The notes: a model not told the origin generated them from the letters alone. Shown: positions 35,658 to 45,821, counted from the first letter of the stretch. The stretch is 64,000 nucleotides of DNA from Alistipes sp. (GCA_022767745.1 JALENN010000010.1:186001-250000), one strand, 5' to 3'. Translations and numbers: made by a program.

Positions 35658-36410
35658 ATGTCCAAGCTATATATCGTACCCACGCCCATAGGCAACCTCG
35701 ACGACATCACGCTGCGCGCGATAAAGGTGCTCGGTGAGGCCGACTTCATCCTGGCCGAGGATACCCGCACCACGTCGGTACTGCTCAAACATCTGGGCAT
35801 CGAAAAACGGCTCTACGCCCATCACAAGTTCAACGAACACGCCACGGCTGCATCCCTGGCCGACGCCATCGGACAGGGACGCACGGTGGCCTTGGTATCC
35901 GACGCCGGCACGCCCGGCATATCGGACCCCGGGTTCCTGCTCGTGCGCACATGCGTCGAGGCCGGGATCGAGGTGGAGACGCTGCCCGGAGCCACGGCCT
36001 TCGTGCCGGCGCTGGTGCAGAGCGGCTTCCCCTGCGACCGTTTCTGCTTCGAGGGTTTCCTGCCCCAGAAGAAGGGACGCACCAAGCGTCTCGAGGAGCT
36101 CAGCGGCGAAACACGCACGATGATATTCTACGAATCGCCCTTCCGTGTGGTAAAATGCCTCGAACAGCTGGCCGAAGTCTTCGGCGGCGACCGCCAGGCA
36201 TCGGTCTCGCGTGAACTTACCAAGAAGTTCGAGGAGACCGTACGCGGCACCCTCGCCGAACTCGCCGCCCACTTCCGTGAGCACGAGCCGCGCGGCGAAT
36301 TCGTCATCGTCGTGACCGGAGAACCCAAGGCCGAGCGCCACCGAACCAACCGCTATGCCAGTCACGCGGAGGAGGAGAGCAATGCCGGCGAATGCGGCCG
36401 GCAAGAGTAA
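35658..36410 (+). CDS. rsmI: 16S rRNA 2'-O-ribose C1402 methyltransferase
   Basis: A 250-residue SAM-dependent tetrapyrrole-methylase-fold enzyme. MSKLYIVPTPIGNLDDITLRA, LAEDTRTTSVLLKHLGI, VSDAGTPGISDPGFLLVR and LPGATAFVPALVQSGFP are family signatures. The last 25 residues form a charged extra tail (RHRTNRYASHAEEES) of unclear role. Sits between the Ala/Glu-rich protein and envelope genes. Confidence 0.95.
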   Translation: MSKLYIVPTPIGNLDDITLRAIKVLGEADFILAEDTRTTSVLLKHLGIEKRLYAHHKFNEHATAASLADAIGQGRTVALVSDAGTPGISDPGFLLVRTCVEAGIEVETLPGATAFVPALVQSGFPCDRFCFEGFLPQKKGRTKRLEELSGETRTMIFYESPFRVVKCLEQLAEVFGGDRQASVSRELTKKFEETVRGTLAELAAHFREHEPRGEFVIVVTGEPKAERHRTNRYASHAEEESNAGECGRQE

Positions 36411-36431
36411 AAACCAAACATCTGCAAGACA

Positions 36432-37358
36432 ATGAACGATTCCACAAAGGATATGTCATTCTGGCAAAAGGCTGAGCTCGAGACTCTGTGGCTGGTGTGC
36501 CGCGGGTTCGCCAAGCTGCCCCACTTCGTCAGACACTACATATTCGGCGTACCGGCATACCTCATCATTCGTTACGTCATACGATACCGCCGCAAGGTGA
36601 TCATGACCAACCTGCGCAACTCGTTCCCCGACAAGAGCGAACGCGAGTTGCGCCATATCTGCGGCCTCAACTACCGCAACCTTACCGAGCAGATCATAAA
36701 CATCATCAGCCAGTCGGGCCTGAGCGACAGGGAGCTCAGCCGCCGCATACGCTTCAATAACGCCGACGAGGTGCTGCGCGAGGTGGGTGACCGCAACGCC
36801 ATCTTCATGACGGCGCACTACGGGTCGTGGGAGGCGGGCAGTACGATAAGCCTCACGGCCACCGACCACACCTTCGTGGCGGCATACCACAAGATACAGG
36901 ACCCGGTATTCGACGAGCTGATGAAGCGCATACGCCAGCACACGAACGTCAAGCTGGTGACCATGAAGCGCATGATAAAATACTTCATCGACCACAAGAG
37001 CGAGCGTCCCATAATCATGGGGCTTATCTCGGACCAGAACCCGACGTTCCGCATGAACTTCCACTGGTACCGTTTCCTGCACCAGTGGACCGTCTTCCAC
37101 AACGGCGCCGAGGTGCTGGCACGCAAATACTCGCTCCCGGTATATTACTTCTGCCCGCGCCGCGTACGCCGCGGCGAATACGAGGGTGAGCTCCGGCGCA
37201 TATACGACGGATACGAGGATGTCGCGGAGCACACCATAACCGAACGCTACGTGCGCATGCTCGAGGAGGACATCATCGCCGATCCCGAGATGTGGATGTG
37301 GTCGCACCGCAGATGGAAATTCACCCCGCCGGCCGAACTGCTGGCACAGAAGATATGA
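36432..37358 (+). CDS. Lipid A-type lysophospholipid acyltransferase
   Basis: A 308-residue member of the LpxL/HtrB acyltransferase family, which adds a secondary acyl chain to lipid A at the inner membrane. The HxxxxE-type catalytic motif is in TAHYGSWEAGS; GLISDQNP and the downstream HNGAEVLARKYSLPVYYF are also typical. One N-terminal hydrophobic stretch is present (FVRHYIFGVPAYLIIRYVI). It overlaps the next glycosyltransferase by ATGA, hinting at a common envelope role. Which acyl position or lipid it acts on is not readable. Confidence 0.88.
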   Translation: MNDSTKDMSFWQKAELETLWLVCRGFAKLPHFVRHYIFGVPAYLIIRYVIRYRRKVIMTNLRNSFPDKSERELRHICGLNYRNLTEQIINIISQSGLSDRELSRRIRFNNADEVLREVGDRNAIFMTAHYGSWEAGSTISLTATDHTFVAAYHKIQDPVFDELMKRIRQHTNVKLVTMKRMIKYFIDHKSERPIIMGLISDQNPTFRMNFHWYRFLHQWTVFHNGAEVLARKYSLPVYYFCPRRVRRGEYEGELRRIYDGYEDVAEHTITERYVRMLEEDIIADPEMWMWSHRRWKFTPPAELLAQKI

Positions 37359-38365
37359 TGCGTACGGCCATCGTAATACTCAACTGGAACGGACGGCACC
37401 ACCTCGAACGGTTCCTCGGCAGCGTCACGGTTCACACCGCGGCGCCGACGCGTATTATCGTGGCCGACAACGGCTCGACCGACTCGTCGCTGGAGTTCCT
37501 CGCCGAGCGTTATCCGCAGGTCGAACGGCTGCGGCTCGACCGCAACTACGGCTATGCCGGAGGCTACAACCGCGCCCTGCAGCTTGTCGACGCCGACTGC
37601 TACGTGCTGCTGAACTCCGACGTGGAGGTGAGCGAAGGATGGCTCGAACCACTCGTCGCCATGCTGGAGCGCGACCCCGAAGTCGCGGCCGTGGCGCCGA
37701 AGATACTGTCGTACAACACCCGCGACACGTTCGAATATGCCGGCGCATCGGGCGGCTTCATCGACATCCTCGGCTACCCTTTCTGCCGCGGGCGCATACT
37801 CTCGCACGTCGAGCGCGACACGGGGCAGTACGACACCCCGCGCGAGGTATTCTGGGCCAGCGGCGCAGCCTTCTGCTGCCGCGCCGACATATTCCGCCGC
37901 ATGGGGGGCTTTGATGCCGACTTCTTTGCCCACATGGAGGAGATAGACCTCTGCTGGCGCATGCAGATCGCCGGTTACAAGGTCATGGTGGAGCCGCGCA
38001 GCCGCGTCTACCATCTCGGCGGAGGCACCATGCCCAACGAGTCGCCCAACAAGCTGTACCTTAACTACCGCAACAACCTGGCCATGATATTCAAGTGCGC
38101 CCCCGCGGCACAACGGCTTCTGGCCGCCGTGGTAAGGCCCATGACCGACATGCTGTCGGTAGTGATATACCTTGCGAAAGGCGACCTGCGCCTTGCGGGT
38201 GCCACGCTGAGGGCTTACCGTGACTTTCTTGCGTGGCACGGTACGTTGGCACGCAAACGGCGCGAGGTGCGCGCCACATGCCACACCGAATCGAGGCAGA
38301 TATACCGCAGTTCGATCGTACTGCGGTACATGTTCGGCCGCAAGACCTTCGGCAACATAATGTAA
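37355..38365 (+). CDS. Family 2 glycosyltransferase
   Basis: A 336-residue GT-A enzyme similar to rhamnosyl- or other sugar-transferases of surface polysaccharide synthesis. It starts MMRTAIVILNWNGRHHLERF, with nucleotide-sugar binding DNGSTDSSLEFL and the metal-binding LLNSDVEV, then the acceptor region FFAHMEEIDLCWRMQIAG. A hydrophobic patch near the C-terminus suggests membrane attachment. The start is set by the ATGA overlap; an ATG one codon later is equally possible. The open frame upstream lies within the acyltransferase gene. Confidence 0.88.
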   Translation: MMRTAIVILNWNGRHHLERFLGSVTVHTAAPTRIIVADNGSTDSSLEFLAERYPQVERLRLDRNYGYAGGYNRALQLVDADCYVLLNSDVEVSEGWLEPLVAMLERDPEVAAVAPKILSYNTRDTFEYAGASGGFIDILGYPFCRGRILSHVERDTGQYDTPREVFWASGAAFCCRADIFRRMGGFDADFFAHMEEIDLCWRMQIAGYKVMVEPRSRVYHLGGGTMPNESPNKLYLNYRNNLAMIFKCAPAAQRLLAAVVRPMTDMLSVVIYLAKGDLRLAGATLRAYRDFLAWHGTLARKRREVRATCHTESRQIYRSSIVLRYMFGRKTFGNIM

Positions 38366-38376
38366 ACCGACACACA

Positions 38377-40116
38377 ATGAACAGCAGCATAACGGAAAAA
38401 TACCGCTCGCTCACGCCCGACGCACTGGTAGCCCTGTGGCTCGCCGTGTGGTGGGTGCTGAACATCATACAGGCCGGATGCTCGGAACTGGCCAACGACG
38501 AAGCATACTACCACCTCTTCGCGCTGCAGCCCGCATGGGGATACTTCGACCACCCGCCCGTGACGGCGATCCTCGTATGGCTCGGCGAGAGGCTCTTCGA
38601 CGGTGAGCTGGGAACGCGCTTCTTCTTCACCGTGCTGCAGCCGATATACCTTTACGTATTCTGGCGCACGATACGCCCTGCGGATGCCACACGCCGCGAC
38701 GCAGCACTCTTTACGATGATATGCGCCGCTATGCTGGTGCTGCAGCTCTACGGCTTCATCGCCGTACCCGACGGCCCGCTGATGTTCTTCACGGCACTGT
38801 TCCTGCTAACGTTCAAACGCTTCACCGAGGAGCGCCGCGCCGCATGGCTGCCGCTCGGACTATGCCTCGGACTGCTTGCGCTGAGCAAGTACCACGGTGC
38901 GCTGGTGCTGATATTCGCCCTGGCGGCCAATGCAGGGCTCTTCATACGCCGCCCGCGGCTTATCGGACGCCTTGCTGCAGCGGGCGTCGTGGCCCTGGCC
39001 GTAATAACGCCCCACCTGCTGTGGCAATACCACCACGACTGGGCTTCGTTCGCCTACCACCTCTCGGGCCGCAACGGATACTTCGAGGTATCGAACATAA
39101 CTGACTTCCTTGCAAACATGCTGGTGGTCTTCTCGCCATTCTACGTGCCGCTGTGGGTGCAGGCATACCGCAAGGTGAAGCCCGCGACTCCCGTCGAGCG
39201 CACGCTGTGGCTCTACCCCGTGGCGTTCATACTATTCTTCCTTGCCACATCGCTGCGCGGATACGTCCAGCCCCAATGGGCCATAGTGGCGGTGTTCGGC
39301 CTCATATGGCTGCTGTTCAGCTATGCAAGGGTACACACGCGCACGCGCCGCTATGTTATGCGCGCGGGATGGGTTACGCTGGTGCTGGTGGTTCTGGTGC
39401 GCCTGGAGATGATATTCAACCCCATAGGGCTTAAATTCGAGGTATTCGACAACCGCACATCATATACGCAGATCGCCGAGGCTGCGGCCGGGCGCCCCGT
39501 CATCTTCGACAGCCAGTATGCCATAGCCGCCAAATACCTTTATTATACCGGCGGCGAGGCCTTCAGCCAGCCCAATGTAAGCCACCGCACCTCGCAGTGG
39601 CAGTACTGCGACTACGACAGCACCTTCATCGGACGCGACGTGCTGGTAGAGGTCGATCCCGGCAAGTACCGCAACACGGCATCGGCCGAGCGCCTGCACA
39701 CCGTGCGCATGGCCAACGGCCGCGAGTTCAACTATGTCGAGGTACACGACTTCCGCCCCACGCGCAACGTCGAGATCACGGCCGAGGGGCTCGACCTGCC
39801 CGAAACGGTACACGGCGGCGAGCAGCTTCGCTTCACGCTGCACATACGCAACCCCTACCCCTATGACATTCGTGTCGACGGACGGAACTACCTTCTGCAG
39901 ATGCTGTGGGGATGGCGCAAGCAGCAATACCTCTTTTTCCCGCTGACGCAGGGATTCACCATACCCGCCGAGGGCACGTGCGACGTGGAGTGCAGCTTCG
40001 AGGTACCCCGCAATCTGCGCGAACAGCCCTACGCCGTAGGCTTCGCCGTACGTGGTGCCGATATGTACACATGGTTCAACGGCGAAAGCCTGCAGACACG
40101 TTTTTCGGCCGAGTGA
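38377..40116 (+). CDS. ArnT/PMT-like glycosyltransferase (GT39/GT83 type)
   Basis: A 579-residue membrane enzyme with about ten membrane segments in the first 370 residues and a periplasmic C-terminal domain of about 200 residues. The first loop carries the acidic motif ELANDEAYYHLF and YFDHPPV, characteristic of enzymes using polyprenyl-phosphate sugars as donors (ArnT, which modifies lipid A, and relatives). The ATG at 38377 follows the GT2 stop by 11 bp; the open frame further upstream is inside that gene. With GtrA downstream and a DPMS-like synthase beyond, donor synthesis, flipping and transfer would all be close together. Confidence 0.87.
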   Translation: MNSSITEKYRSLTPDALVALWLAVWWVLNIIQAGCSELANDEAYYHLFALQPAWGYFDHPPVTAILVWLGERLFDGELGTRFFFTVLQPIYLYVFWRTIRPADATRRDAALFTMICAAMLVLQLYGFIAVPDGPLMFFTALFLLTFKRFTEERRAAWLPLGLCLGLLALSKYHGALVLIFALAANAGLFIRRPRLIGRLAAAGVVALAVITPHLLWQYHHDWASFAYHLSGRNGYFEVSNITDFLANMLVVFSPFYVPLWVQAYRKVKPATPVERTLWLYPVAFILFFLATSLRGYVQPQWAIVAVFGLIWLLFSYARVHTRTRRYVMRAGWVTLVLVVLVRLEMIFNPIGLKFEVFDNRTSYTQIAEAAAGRPVIFDSQYAIAAKYLYYTGGEAFSQPNVSHRTSQWQYCDYDSTFIGRDVLVEVDPGKYRNTASAERLHTVRMANGREFNYVEVHDFRPTRNVEITAEGLDLPETVHGGEQLRFTLHIRNPYPYDIRVDGRNYLLQMLWGWRKQQYLFFPLTQGFTIPAEGTCDVECSFEVPRNLREQPYAVGFAVRGADMYTWFNGESLQTRFSAE

Positions 40117-40160
40117 CCATCGGCTGCGGCGAACCGACAAACAGATAAAAGACCCGACGT

Positions 40161-40574
40161 ATGACATCCATTACCGACAAGACAGGCATCCTCAGCGACA
40201 GTATCTTCATCGAGAAGTTCGTGAAGTTCTGCATCGTGGGCGGCTCGGGCGTATTCATCGACTTCGGCATCACCTATATATGCAAGGAACTGCTGCGGCT
40301 GAACAAGTATGCAGCCAACGCCCTGGGATTCATCTGCGCCGCCACGTCGAACTACATCCTCAACCGCATGTGGACCTTTGCCAGCACCAACCCGCACATA
40401 GCCGAGCAATACATGCGCTTTATAGGCATATCAGCCATCGGCCTGGCGATAAACACATCGGTAATATACCTGCTGCACGGACGCATGAAGTGGAACTTTT
40501 ACCTCGTGAAGCTCTTTGCCATAGGTGTAGTCACCATATGGAACTTCTTCATGAACTACCTGTTCACATTCTAA
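40161..40574 (+). CDS. GtrA-like flippase
   Basis: A 137-residue protein with four membrane segments of the GtrA family (FVKFCIVGGSGVFIDFGITY at the start, TSNYILNRMWTF in the middle, WNFFMNYLFTF at the end). GtrA-type proteins are thought to flip polyprenyl-phosphate-linked sugars to the periplasm. It ends the envelope operon; a terminator follows. The sugar carried is unknown. Confidence 0.9.
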   Translation: MTSITDKTGILSDSIFIEKFVKFCIVGGSGVFIDFGITYICKELLRLNKYAANALGFICAATSNYILNRMWTFASTNPHIAEQYMRFIGISAIGLAINTSVIYLLHGRMKWNFYLVKLFAIGVVTIWNFFMNYLFTF

Positions 40575-40593
40575 GACCCAGCATTTGGTCGAT

Positions 40594-40634
40594 AAAAAAC
40601 ACGAGAGGAGAAATCGCATGATTTCTCCTCTCGT
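40594..40634. terminator. Bidirectional terminator
   Basis: 14-bp stem ACGAGAGGAGAAAT / ATTTCTCCTCTCGT, 6-nt loop, between convergent genes. The minus strand has TTTTTT right after the stem (40594-40599); the plus strand only TATTGT. Confidence 0.85.
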
Positions 40635-40652
40635 TATTGTATAAGTCGGGCG

Positions 40653-41390
40653 CTACTTGCGCGACACCTCGTTCCGGCCACGGATCGTACGGAACGGCAG
40701 ACGCAGCACACCGAAGAAGGCCTCGCCGAAGATTCCGCCGCTCATCTTCGAGGCACCCTCGCGGCGCTCGGTGAAGACGATCGACACCTCGCCGATCTTA
40801 AGGCCGAGGCGCCATGCCGTATATTTCATCTCGATCTGGAATCCGTAGCCCTTCATCTGCACGGCATCGAGGTCGATGCGCTCCAGCGCACGGCGCGAGT
40901 AGCATACGAACCCTGCCGTAGCGTCACGCACCGGCATGCGCGTAACCAGACGCACATAGGCCGACGCGAAATACGACATCAGCAGACGCGACATGGGCCA
41001 GTTGACCACATTCACACCGCAGACGTAACGCGAGCCCACGACCACATCGTTGCCCTCATCGACGGCCGAAGCGTAGAGGCGCTCCAGATCGTCGGGGTTG
41101 TGCGAGAAGTCGCAGTCCATCTCGAAAACATAGTCATAACCGCGTTCCAGCGCCCAGCGGAATCCGGCCAGATAGGCCGTGCCGAGGCCCAGTTTGCCGC
41201 GGCGCTCGATCATGAAGAGCCTGTCGGGGAACTCCGCCTGCCGGCGGCGCACCACCTCGGCCGTACCGTCGGGCGAGCCGTCGTCGATGATCAGCAGATC
41301 GAAGGCTCCCGCCAGCGAGAACACCTTGTCGATCATGGGCGAGATATTGGCAATCTCGTTGTAAGTGGGGATTATGACTAACTTTCGCAT
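40653..41390 (-). CDS. Polyprenol-phosphate mannose synthase-like GT2
   Basis: A 245-residue GT2 enzyme of the dolichyl-phosphate mannose synthase group, soluble type without a C-terminal membrane domain. Seen: LVIIPTYNEIANI, IIDDGSPDGTAEVV, the metal site EMDCDFSHNP and the acceptor-side segment DATAGFVCYSRRALE. It would make polyprenyl-phosphate sugar (mannose or another hexose) on the cytosolic face. It faces GtrA and the ArnT-like gene on the other strand. panB begins 11 bp upstream. Confidence 0.88.
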   Translation of the reverse strand: MRKLVIIPTYNEIANISPMIDKVFSLAGAFDLLIIDDGSPDGTAEVVRRRQAEFPDRLFMIERRGKLGLGTAYLAGFRWALERGYDYVFEMDCDFSHNPDDLERLYASAVDEGNDVVVGSRYVCGVNVVNWPMSRLLMSYFASAYVRLVTRMPVRDATAGFVCYSRRALERIDLDAVQMKGYGFQIEMKYTAWRLGLKIGEVSIVFTERREGASKMSGGIFGEAFFGVLRLPFRTIRGRNEVSRK

Positions 41391-41401
41391 GGCATTATGC
41401 T

Positions 41402-42217
41402 TTAGTATTGTTCCTTTTCGTTGGGGAAATCGCAGCTCTTCACGTCGCCGACATATCGGCGCACGGCATCGCTCATAATGCCGTTAAGGTCGGCATAACG
41501 GCGCAGGAAGCGCGGCGAGAAGTCGTTCGTTATGCCCAGCATGTCGTGTACGACAAGCACCTGGCCGTCGACACCGGCACCGGCACCGATGCCTATGGTC
41601 GGCATCTTAACCTCGCGCGTAACGCGCTCGGCCAACGCTGCGGGGATCTTCTCCAGCACAAGGCCAAAGCATCCCGCCTCGTCGAGCAGATGGGCGTCGT
41701 GCAGGAGTTTCTCGGCCTCGGCCTCCTCCTTGGCACGGACGTTATATGTTCCGAACTTGTGTATCGACTGCGGCGTGAGTCCCAAGTGACCCATCACGGG
41801 GATACCGGCCGAAAGGATGCGCTGCACCGACTCGAGGATCTCCTCGCCGCCCTCGATCTTGACGGCATCGGCCTCGGTCTCCTTCATGATGCGCACGGCC
41901 GAGTCGAGCGCCACCTTCGAGTTGCCCTGATATGTTCCGAACGGCAGATCGACGACGACCAGCGCGCGCGTCACACCGCGCACGACCGAGCGGGCATGGT
42001 AAATCATCATGTCGAGCGTGATGGGGAGCGTGGTCTCGTAACCGGCCATGACGTTGGCCGCCGAGTCGCCCACCAGAATCACGTCGACGCCCGCGGCATC
42101 GACTATCTTGGCCGTAGAATAATCGTATGAGGTAAGCATGGCGATCTTCTCGCCGCGCTGTTTCATCTCCGACAATCGCAGAGTCGTGACGGCTCTGACT
42201 GCACCTGCTACTGACAT
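41402..42217 (-). CDS. panB: 3-methyl-2-oxobutanoate hydroxymethyltransferase
   Basis: A 271-residue TIM-barrel enzyme, the first step of pantothenate synthesis. Start [20 protein letters not shown]; motifs [58 protein letters not shown] and [17 protein letters not shown] are all characteristic, with the metal-binding Asp residues in VGDSAAN and VVDLPFG. It is followed at 11 bp by the DPMS-like gene, probably in one transcript. Confidence 0.96.
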   Translation of the reverse strand: MSVAGAVRAVTTLRLSEMKQRGEKIAMLTSYDYSTAKIVDAAGVDVILVGDSAANVMAGYETTLPITLDMMIYHARSVVRGVTRALVVVDLPFGTYQGNSKVALDSAVRIMKETEADAVKIEGGEEILESVQRILSAGIPVMGHLGLTPQSIHKFGTYNVRAKEEAEAEKLLHDAHLLDEAGCFGLVLEKIPAALAERVTREVKMPTIGIGAGAGVDGQVLVVHDMLGITNDFSPRFLRRYADLNGIMSDAVRRYVGDVKSCDFPNEKEQY

Positions 42218-42246
42218 TTTGTATTCGGTTTTAAGTTATGTGGGGA

Positions 42247-42254
42247 CAAATGTA
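42247..42254 (-). promoter_or_regulatory. -7 box TACATTTG before panB
   Basis: Minus-strand TACATTTG, 29 bp before the panB ATG. No TTG at the expected distance. Confidence 0.55.
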
Positions 42255-42301
42255 TGTAAAATTTGTCGCTATACGAAATTTATCAACCTCAATCCACCCC
42301 G

Positions 42302-42841
42302 TCAACGCAGCAACCCGCGCAGCGCGGCGAAAAAGGGCCACAGCACCACGCCCCCCGCAACGGATACGTTGAGCGAGTGTTTGGTCCCGGCCTGCGGTAT
42401 CTCGATGGCTCCGTCGCACATGTCGACGGCCTGCTGCGACACGCCCTCGACCTCGTTGCCGAAGACCAGTGCATAACGCAAGCCGGGGTCGATCTCCAGA
42501 CGGTCGAGCATGACGGCACCCTCGACCTGCTCGACGGCAAGAAGGCGGTAACCGCGCGCCTTCAGTCCGGCCAGGCACTCCTCGGTCGAGTCGTGGCGGC
42601 TCCACGACACCGTTGTCTCGGCCCCGAGCGCCGTCTTATGTATCTCGCGCGAGGGCGGCACCGCCGTGATGCCGCACAGGGCCACATGCTCCACGGCAAA
42701 GGCGTCGCACGTGCGGAAAAAGGCCCCCACGTTCTGTGCCGAACGTATGTTGTCGGCGACGACCGTCACCGGGATGCGTCCCATCGAGGCATACTCCTCC
42801 GCTGAGGGGCGATGCAGCTCTTCGTTGGTTATTTTTCTCAT
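42302..42841 (-). CDS. SpoU/TrmH-family RNA methyltransferase
   Basis: A 179-residue SPOUT (knotted) 2'-O-methyltransferase. Motif 1 is DNIRSAQNVGAFFRTCDAF, motif 2 YALVFGNEVEGVS and motif 3 IPQAGTKHSLNVSVAGGVVLW. No N-terminal RNA-binding extension. The target, tRNA or rRNA, cannot be told from sequence. It is separated from panB by 84 bp and has its own promoter box. Confidence 0.9.
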   Translation of the reverse strand: MRKITNEELHRPSAEEYASMGRIPVTVVADNIRSAQNVGAFFRTCDAFAVEHVALCGITAVPPSREIHKTALGAETTVSWSRHDSTEECLAGLKARGYRLLAVEQVEGAVMLDRLEIDPGLRYALVFGNEVEGVSQQAVDMCDGAIEIPQAGTKHSLNVSVAGGVVLWPFFAALRGLLR

Positions 42842-42861
42842 TTTTTATGTCTGTTTGAGCG

Positions 42862-42869
42862 CAAATGTA
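42862..42869 (-). promoter_or_regulatory. -7 box TACATTTG before the SpoU methylase
   Basis: Minus-strand TACATTTG, 20 bp before the ATG. Confidence 0.55.
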
Positions 42870-42891
42870 ATACAAATCACAGGAAATACAT

Positions 42892-42899
42892 TAACTTTG
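42892..42899 (+). promoter_or_regulatory. -7 box TAACTTTG before the beta-barrel gene
   Basis: TAACTTTG, 28 bp before the ATG, divergent from the box at 42862. Confidence 0.55.
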
Positions 42900-42927
42900 C
42901 CGATCATATAATTTTATATCAAAGGTA

Positions 42928-44025
42928 ATGAAGCGCATATTACGTCTGTCGTTCGCGGTTGCGGCGCTGCTGCTCACCACCACGACGCTACGCGCACAGG
43001 AGAAGTTCGATCTCGTCCTCGGCGCATCGTTCGATACCTATTTCGACAACCGCGAATATGTCGACTGCCGTTTCGGCGAGTCGCAGACGCTCTTCTCGTC
43101 GCGCCTGACGCCCGAGGCGGGCATACAGTGGAACGGCAAGAACCGCCTGATGTTCGGCATGGACCTGTGGTCGGACTTCGGCAACAACACCGTCGTCTTC
43201 GCCAAGGCTCGCCCGCAGGTATACTACCGCTTCAAGAGCGAGAAAGTCACCGCCTATGCCGGCATCTTCCCCCGCGAGCGCATGCTGGAGGATTTCTCGG
43301 GGGCCATACTCAGCGACTCGATGCGTTTCTTCGACAACCGCATACAGGGATTCATGGGCCAGTATGAGGGCCGCCGCGGATATGTCGAGATGTCGGTAGA
43401 CTGGTGCGGCATGTTCTCGGAGGAGTCGCGCGAAAAGTTCCGCATACTATCGGCCGGACGCTACTGGTTCGACAACTACCACCGCCGTTTCTATGGCGGC
43501 TACGCCTTCATGATGTTCCACTTCGCCGGCAGCAAGCTCATCCCCCACTGCGTGAACGACAACCTCACGCTCAACCCCTACGTCGGAACGTCGTTCAACG
43601 CCTATTTCGACTTTGACATACGCCTGCATTACATACAGACCTTCCAGCGCGACCGCGACAACGAGGAGAAATACCGCATGCCGGGCGGAGGAATGCTCCA
43701 GGCCCGCATGTCGAAATGGGGTGTCTTCATCGACGAGCAGCTCTACCTGGGAGCCAACCTGCAACCCTACTACTCGTCGTTCCGCAGCGAGGAGTTCCCC
43801 CACGGATACGGCGGCGAGTTATACTCGGGCGAGACATTCTTCGGCACCACCGAAAACATATACTCGTGCACAAAGATCGGCTTCGACCGCGCCTTCTTCG
43901 ACGACACGGTACGCGTGAAGGCATATCTGGCCATGCGCTACGACGGCACGGGCTGGGGCAACCAGCAGGTGGTGCAGCTGTCGGTACGCCTGCTCAAGGA
44001 CATACCCCTCGGACGCAGACGCTAA
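42928..44025 (+). CDS. Outer-membrane beta-barrel-like protein
   Basis: A 365-residue exported protein with a signal peptide (about 1-23, ending LRAQ). The mature part alternates polar and aromatic residues (FDTYFDNREY, RPQVYYRFKSEKVTAYAGIF, YSSFRSEEFPHGYGG) with Tyr/Phe-rich strands, as in porin-like barrels. The last residues (QQVVQLSVRLLKDIPLGRRR) do not end in the usual aromatic residue, a mild oddity. I do not recognise a family; structural or transport roles are both possible. glnS follows 57 bp later. Confidence 0.7.
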   Translation: MKRILRLSFAVAALLLTTTTLRAQEKFDLVLGASFDTYFDNREYVDCRFGESQTLFSSRLTPEAGIQWNGKNRLMFGMDLWSDFGNNTVVFAKARPQVYYRFKSEKVTAYAGIFPRERMLEDFSGAILSDSMRFFDNRIQGFMGQYEGRRGYVEMSVDWCGMFSEESREKFRILSAGRYWFDNYHRRFYGGYAFMMFHFAGSKLIPHCVNDNLTLNPYVGTSFNAYFDFDIRLHYIQTFQRDRDNEEKYRMPGGGMLQARMSKWGVFIDEQLYLGANLQPYYSSFRSEEFPHGYGGELYSGETFFGTTENIYSCTKIGFDRAFFDDTVRVKAYLAMRYDGTGWGNQQVVQLSVRLLKDIPLGRRR

Positions 44026-44082
44026 CCGCGCGACACAGGACAAAAGCGACACAAACAGGATAAAACAAAAATACTTCGGACA

Positions 44083-45765
44083 ATGGATACGAATACACAG
44101 ACAACCGAGCCCAAAGAGAAGCTCAACTTTCTGGAGGAGATCATCGAAGAGTCGATCGCCAAGGGTGAAAAACGCGTACAGACCCGTTTCCCGCCCGAGC
44201 CGAACGGCTACCTGCATATAGGCCACGCCAAGAGTATCTGCATCAACTTCGGCCTGGCCAAGAAGTACGGCGGCAAGTGCAACCTGCGCTTCGACGACAC
44301 CAACCCCGTCAAGGAGGATACCGAATATGTAGACTCGATCAAGAACGACATCCGCTGGCTGGGATTCGAGTGGGCCGAGGAGCGCTATGCGTCGGACTAT
44401 TTCGACCAACTCTACGACTGGGCCGTCGAGCTCATCAAGAAGGGCCTTGCCTATGTCGACGACCAGTCGCAGGAGGAGATACGCCTCACGCGCGGCACCA
44501 TCTCGGAGCCGGGTAAGGAGTCACCGTGGCGCAACCGCTCGGTAGAGGAGAATCTCGACCTGTTCGAGCGCATGCGTAAGGGAGAGTTCCCCGACGGCGA
44601 GAAGGTACTGCGTGCCAAGATCGACATGGCACACCCCAACATGCTGTTCCGCGACCCGATCATGTACCGCATCATCCACGCCGAGCATCACCGCACGGGC
44701 AACAAGTGGTGCATCTACCCCATGTACGACTATGCGCACGGACAGTGCGACTCGATAGAGCGCATCACACACTCGATCTGTACGCTGGAGTTCGACGTAC
44801 ACCGCCCGCTCTACGACTGGTTCATCCAGGCGCTGGGCATATACCCGTCGCACCAGTACGAGTTCGCGCGTCTGAACCTCACCTACACCATGATGTCGAA
44901 GCGCAACCTGCTCAAGCTGGTAAAGGAGGGTGCCGTCATGGGCTGGGACGACCCCCGCATGCCGACCATCTGCGCCCTGCGCCGCAAGGGTTACACGCCC
45001 GCATCGGTGCGCGCCTTCGCCGAGATGGTGGGTGTGGCCAAGCGTGACAACGTGATCGATCTGGGCAAGATGGAGTACTGCGTGCGCGAGGACCTGAACA
45101 AGGTGGCCGAGCGCCGCATGGCCGTGCTCAACCCCCTGAAGGTGGTTATCACCAACTGGGAGGAGGGCAAGGTCGAGATGCGCAAGGCGGTGAACAACCC
45201 CGAGGATCCCGAGGCCGGCATGCGCGACGTGCCATTCTCGCGCGAAATATACATCGACCGTGACGACTTCATGGAGAATCCCCCGAAGAAGTATTTCCGT
45301 CTGAGCCCGGGCGGCGAGGTTCGCCTGCGTTACTCGTACCTGATCAAGTGCGAGGAGGTAATAAAGGATGCCGAGGGCAACATCGTGGAGCTGCGCTGCA
45401 CCTACGACCCCATGTCGGGCGAAGGTTCGTCTAGCGACGGCCGCCGCGTAAAGGGCGTCATCCACTGGGTGTCGGCCGAGCACGCCGTCGAGGCCGAGAT
45501 ACGTCTCTTCAACCCGCTCTTTCTCACCGAGGATCCGTTCGATACGTCGAACGGCCAGCAGTCGTGGGAGGACAACCTCAATCCCGACTCGATGGTTAAG
45601 GTTACGGGATACCTCGAGCCTTCGCTCAAGGATGCCCCCGTGGGCCGTACATACCAGTTCGAGCGTGTGGGATACTTCTGCCCCGACACCGACTCTACGC
45701 CCGAGCACCTTGTATTCAACCGCACGGTGACGCTCAAGGACTCGTGGGCGAAGATGAACAAGTAA
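44083..45765 (+). CDS. glnS: Glutaminyl-tRNA synthetase
   Basis: A 560-residue class I synthetase charging tRNA-Gln. HIGH motif [15 protein letters not shown] near residue 38, KMSKS-type [10 protein letters not shown] near 270, and the two C-terminal beta-barrel anticodon domains. Having both GlnS and GltX means tRNA-Gln need not be made through the amidation route. A terminator follows at once. Confidence 0.97.
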   Translation: MDTNTQTTEPKEKLNFLEEIIEESIAKGEKRVQTRFPPEPNGYLHIGHAKSICINFGLAKKYGGKCNLRFDDTNPVKEDTEYVDSIKNDIRWLGFEWAEERYASDYFDQLYDWAVELIKKGLAYVDDQSQEEIRLTRGTISEPGKESPWRNRSVEENLDLFERMRKGEFPDGEKVLRAKIDMAHPNMLFRDPIMYRIIHAEHHRTGNKWCIYPMYDYAHGQCDSIERITHSICTLEFDVHRPLYDWFIQALGIYPSHQYEFARLNLTYTMMSKRNLLKLVKEGAVMGWDDPRMPTICALRRKGYTPASVRAFAEMVGVAKRDNVIDLGKMEYCVREDLNKVAERRMAVLNPLKVVITNWEEGKVEMRKAVNNPEDPEAGMRDVPFSREIYIDRDDFMENPPKKYFRLSPGGEVRLRYSYLIKCEEVIKDAEGNIVELRCTYDPMSGEGSSSDGRRVKGVIHWVSAEHAVEAEIRLFNPLFLTEDPFDTSNGQQSWEDNLNPDSMVKVTGYLEPSLKDAPVGRTYQFERVGYFCPDTDSTPEHLVFNRTVTLKDSWAKMNK

Positions 45766-45788
45766 CCATCGCACACAGCAATATCGGG

Positions 45789-45821
45789 ACACCCCGCAGA
45801 ACAACATCCTGCGGGGTGTTT
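45789..45821 (+). terminator. Terminator of glnS
   Basis: Stem ACACCCCGCAG / CTGCGGGGTGT, 9-nt loop, ending TTT. Confidence 0.8.
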
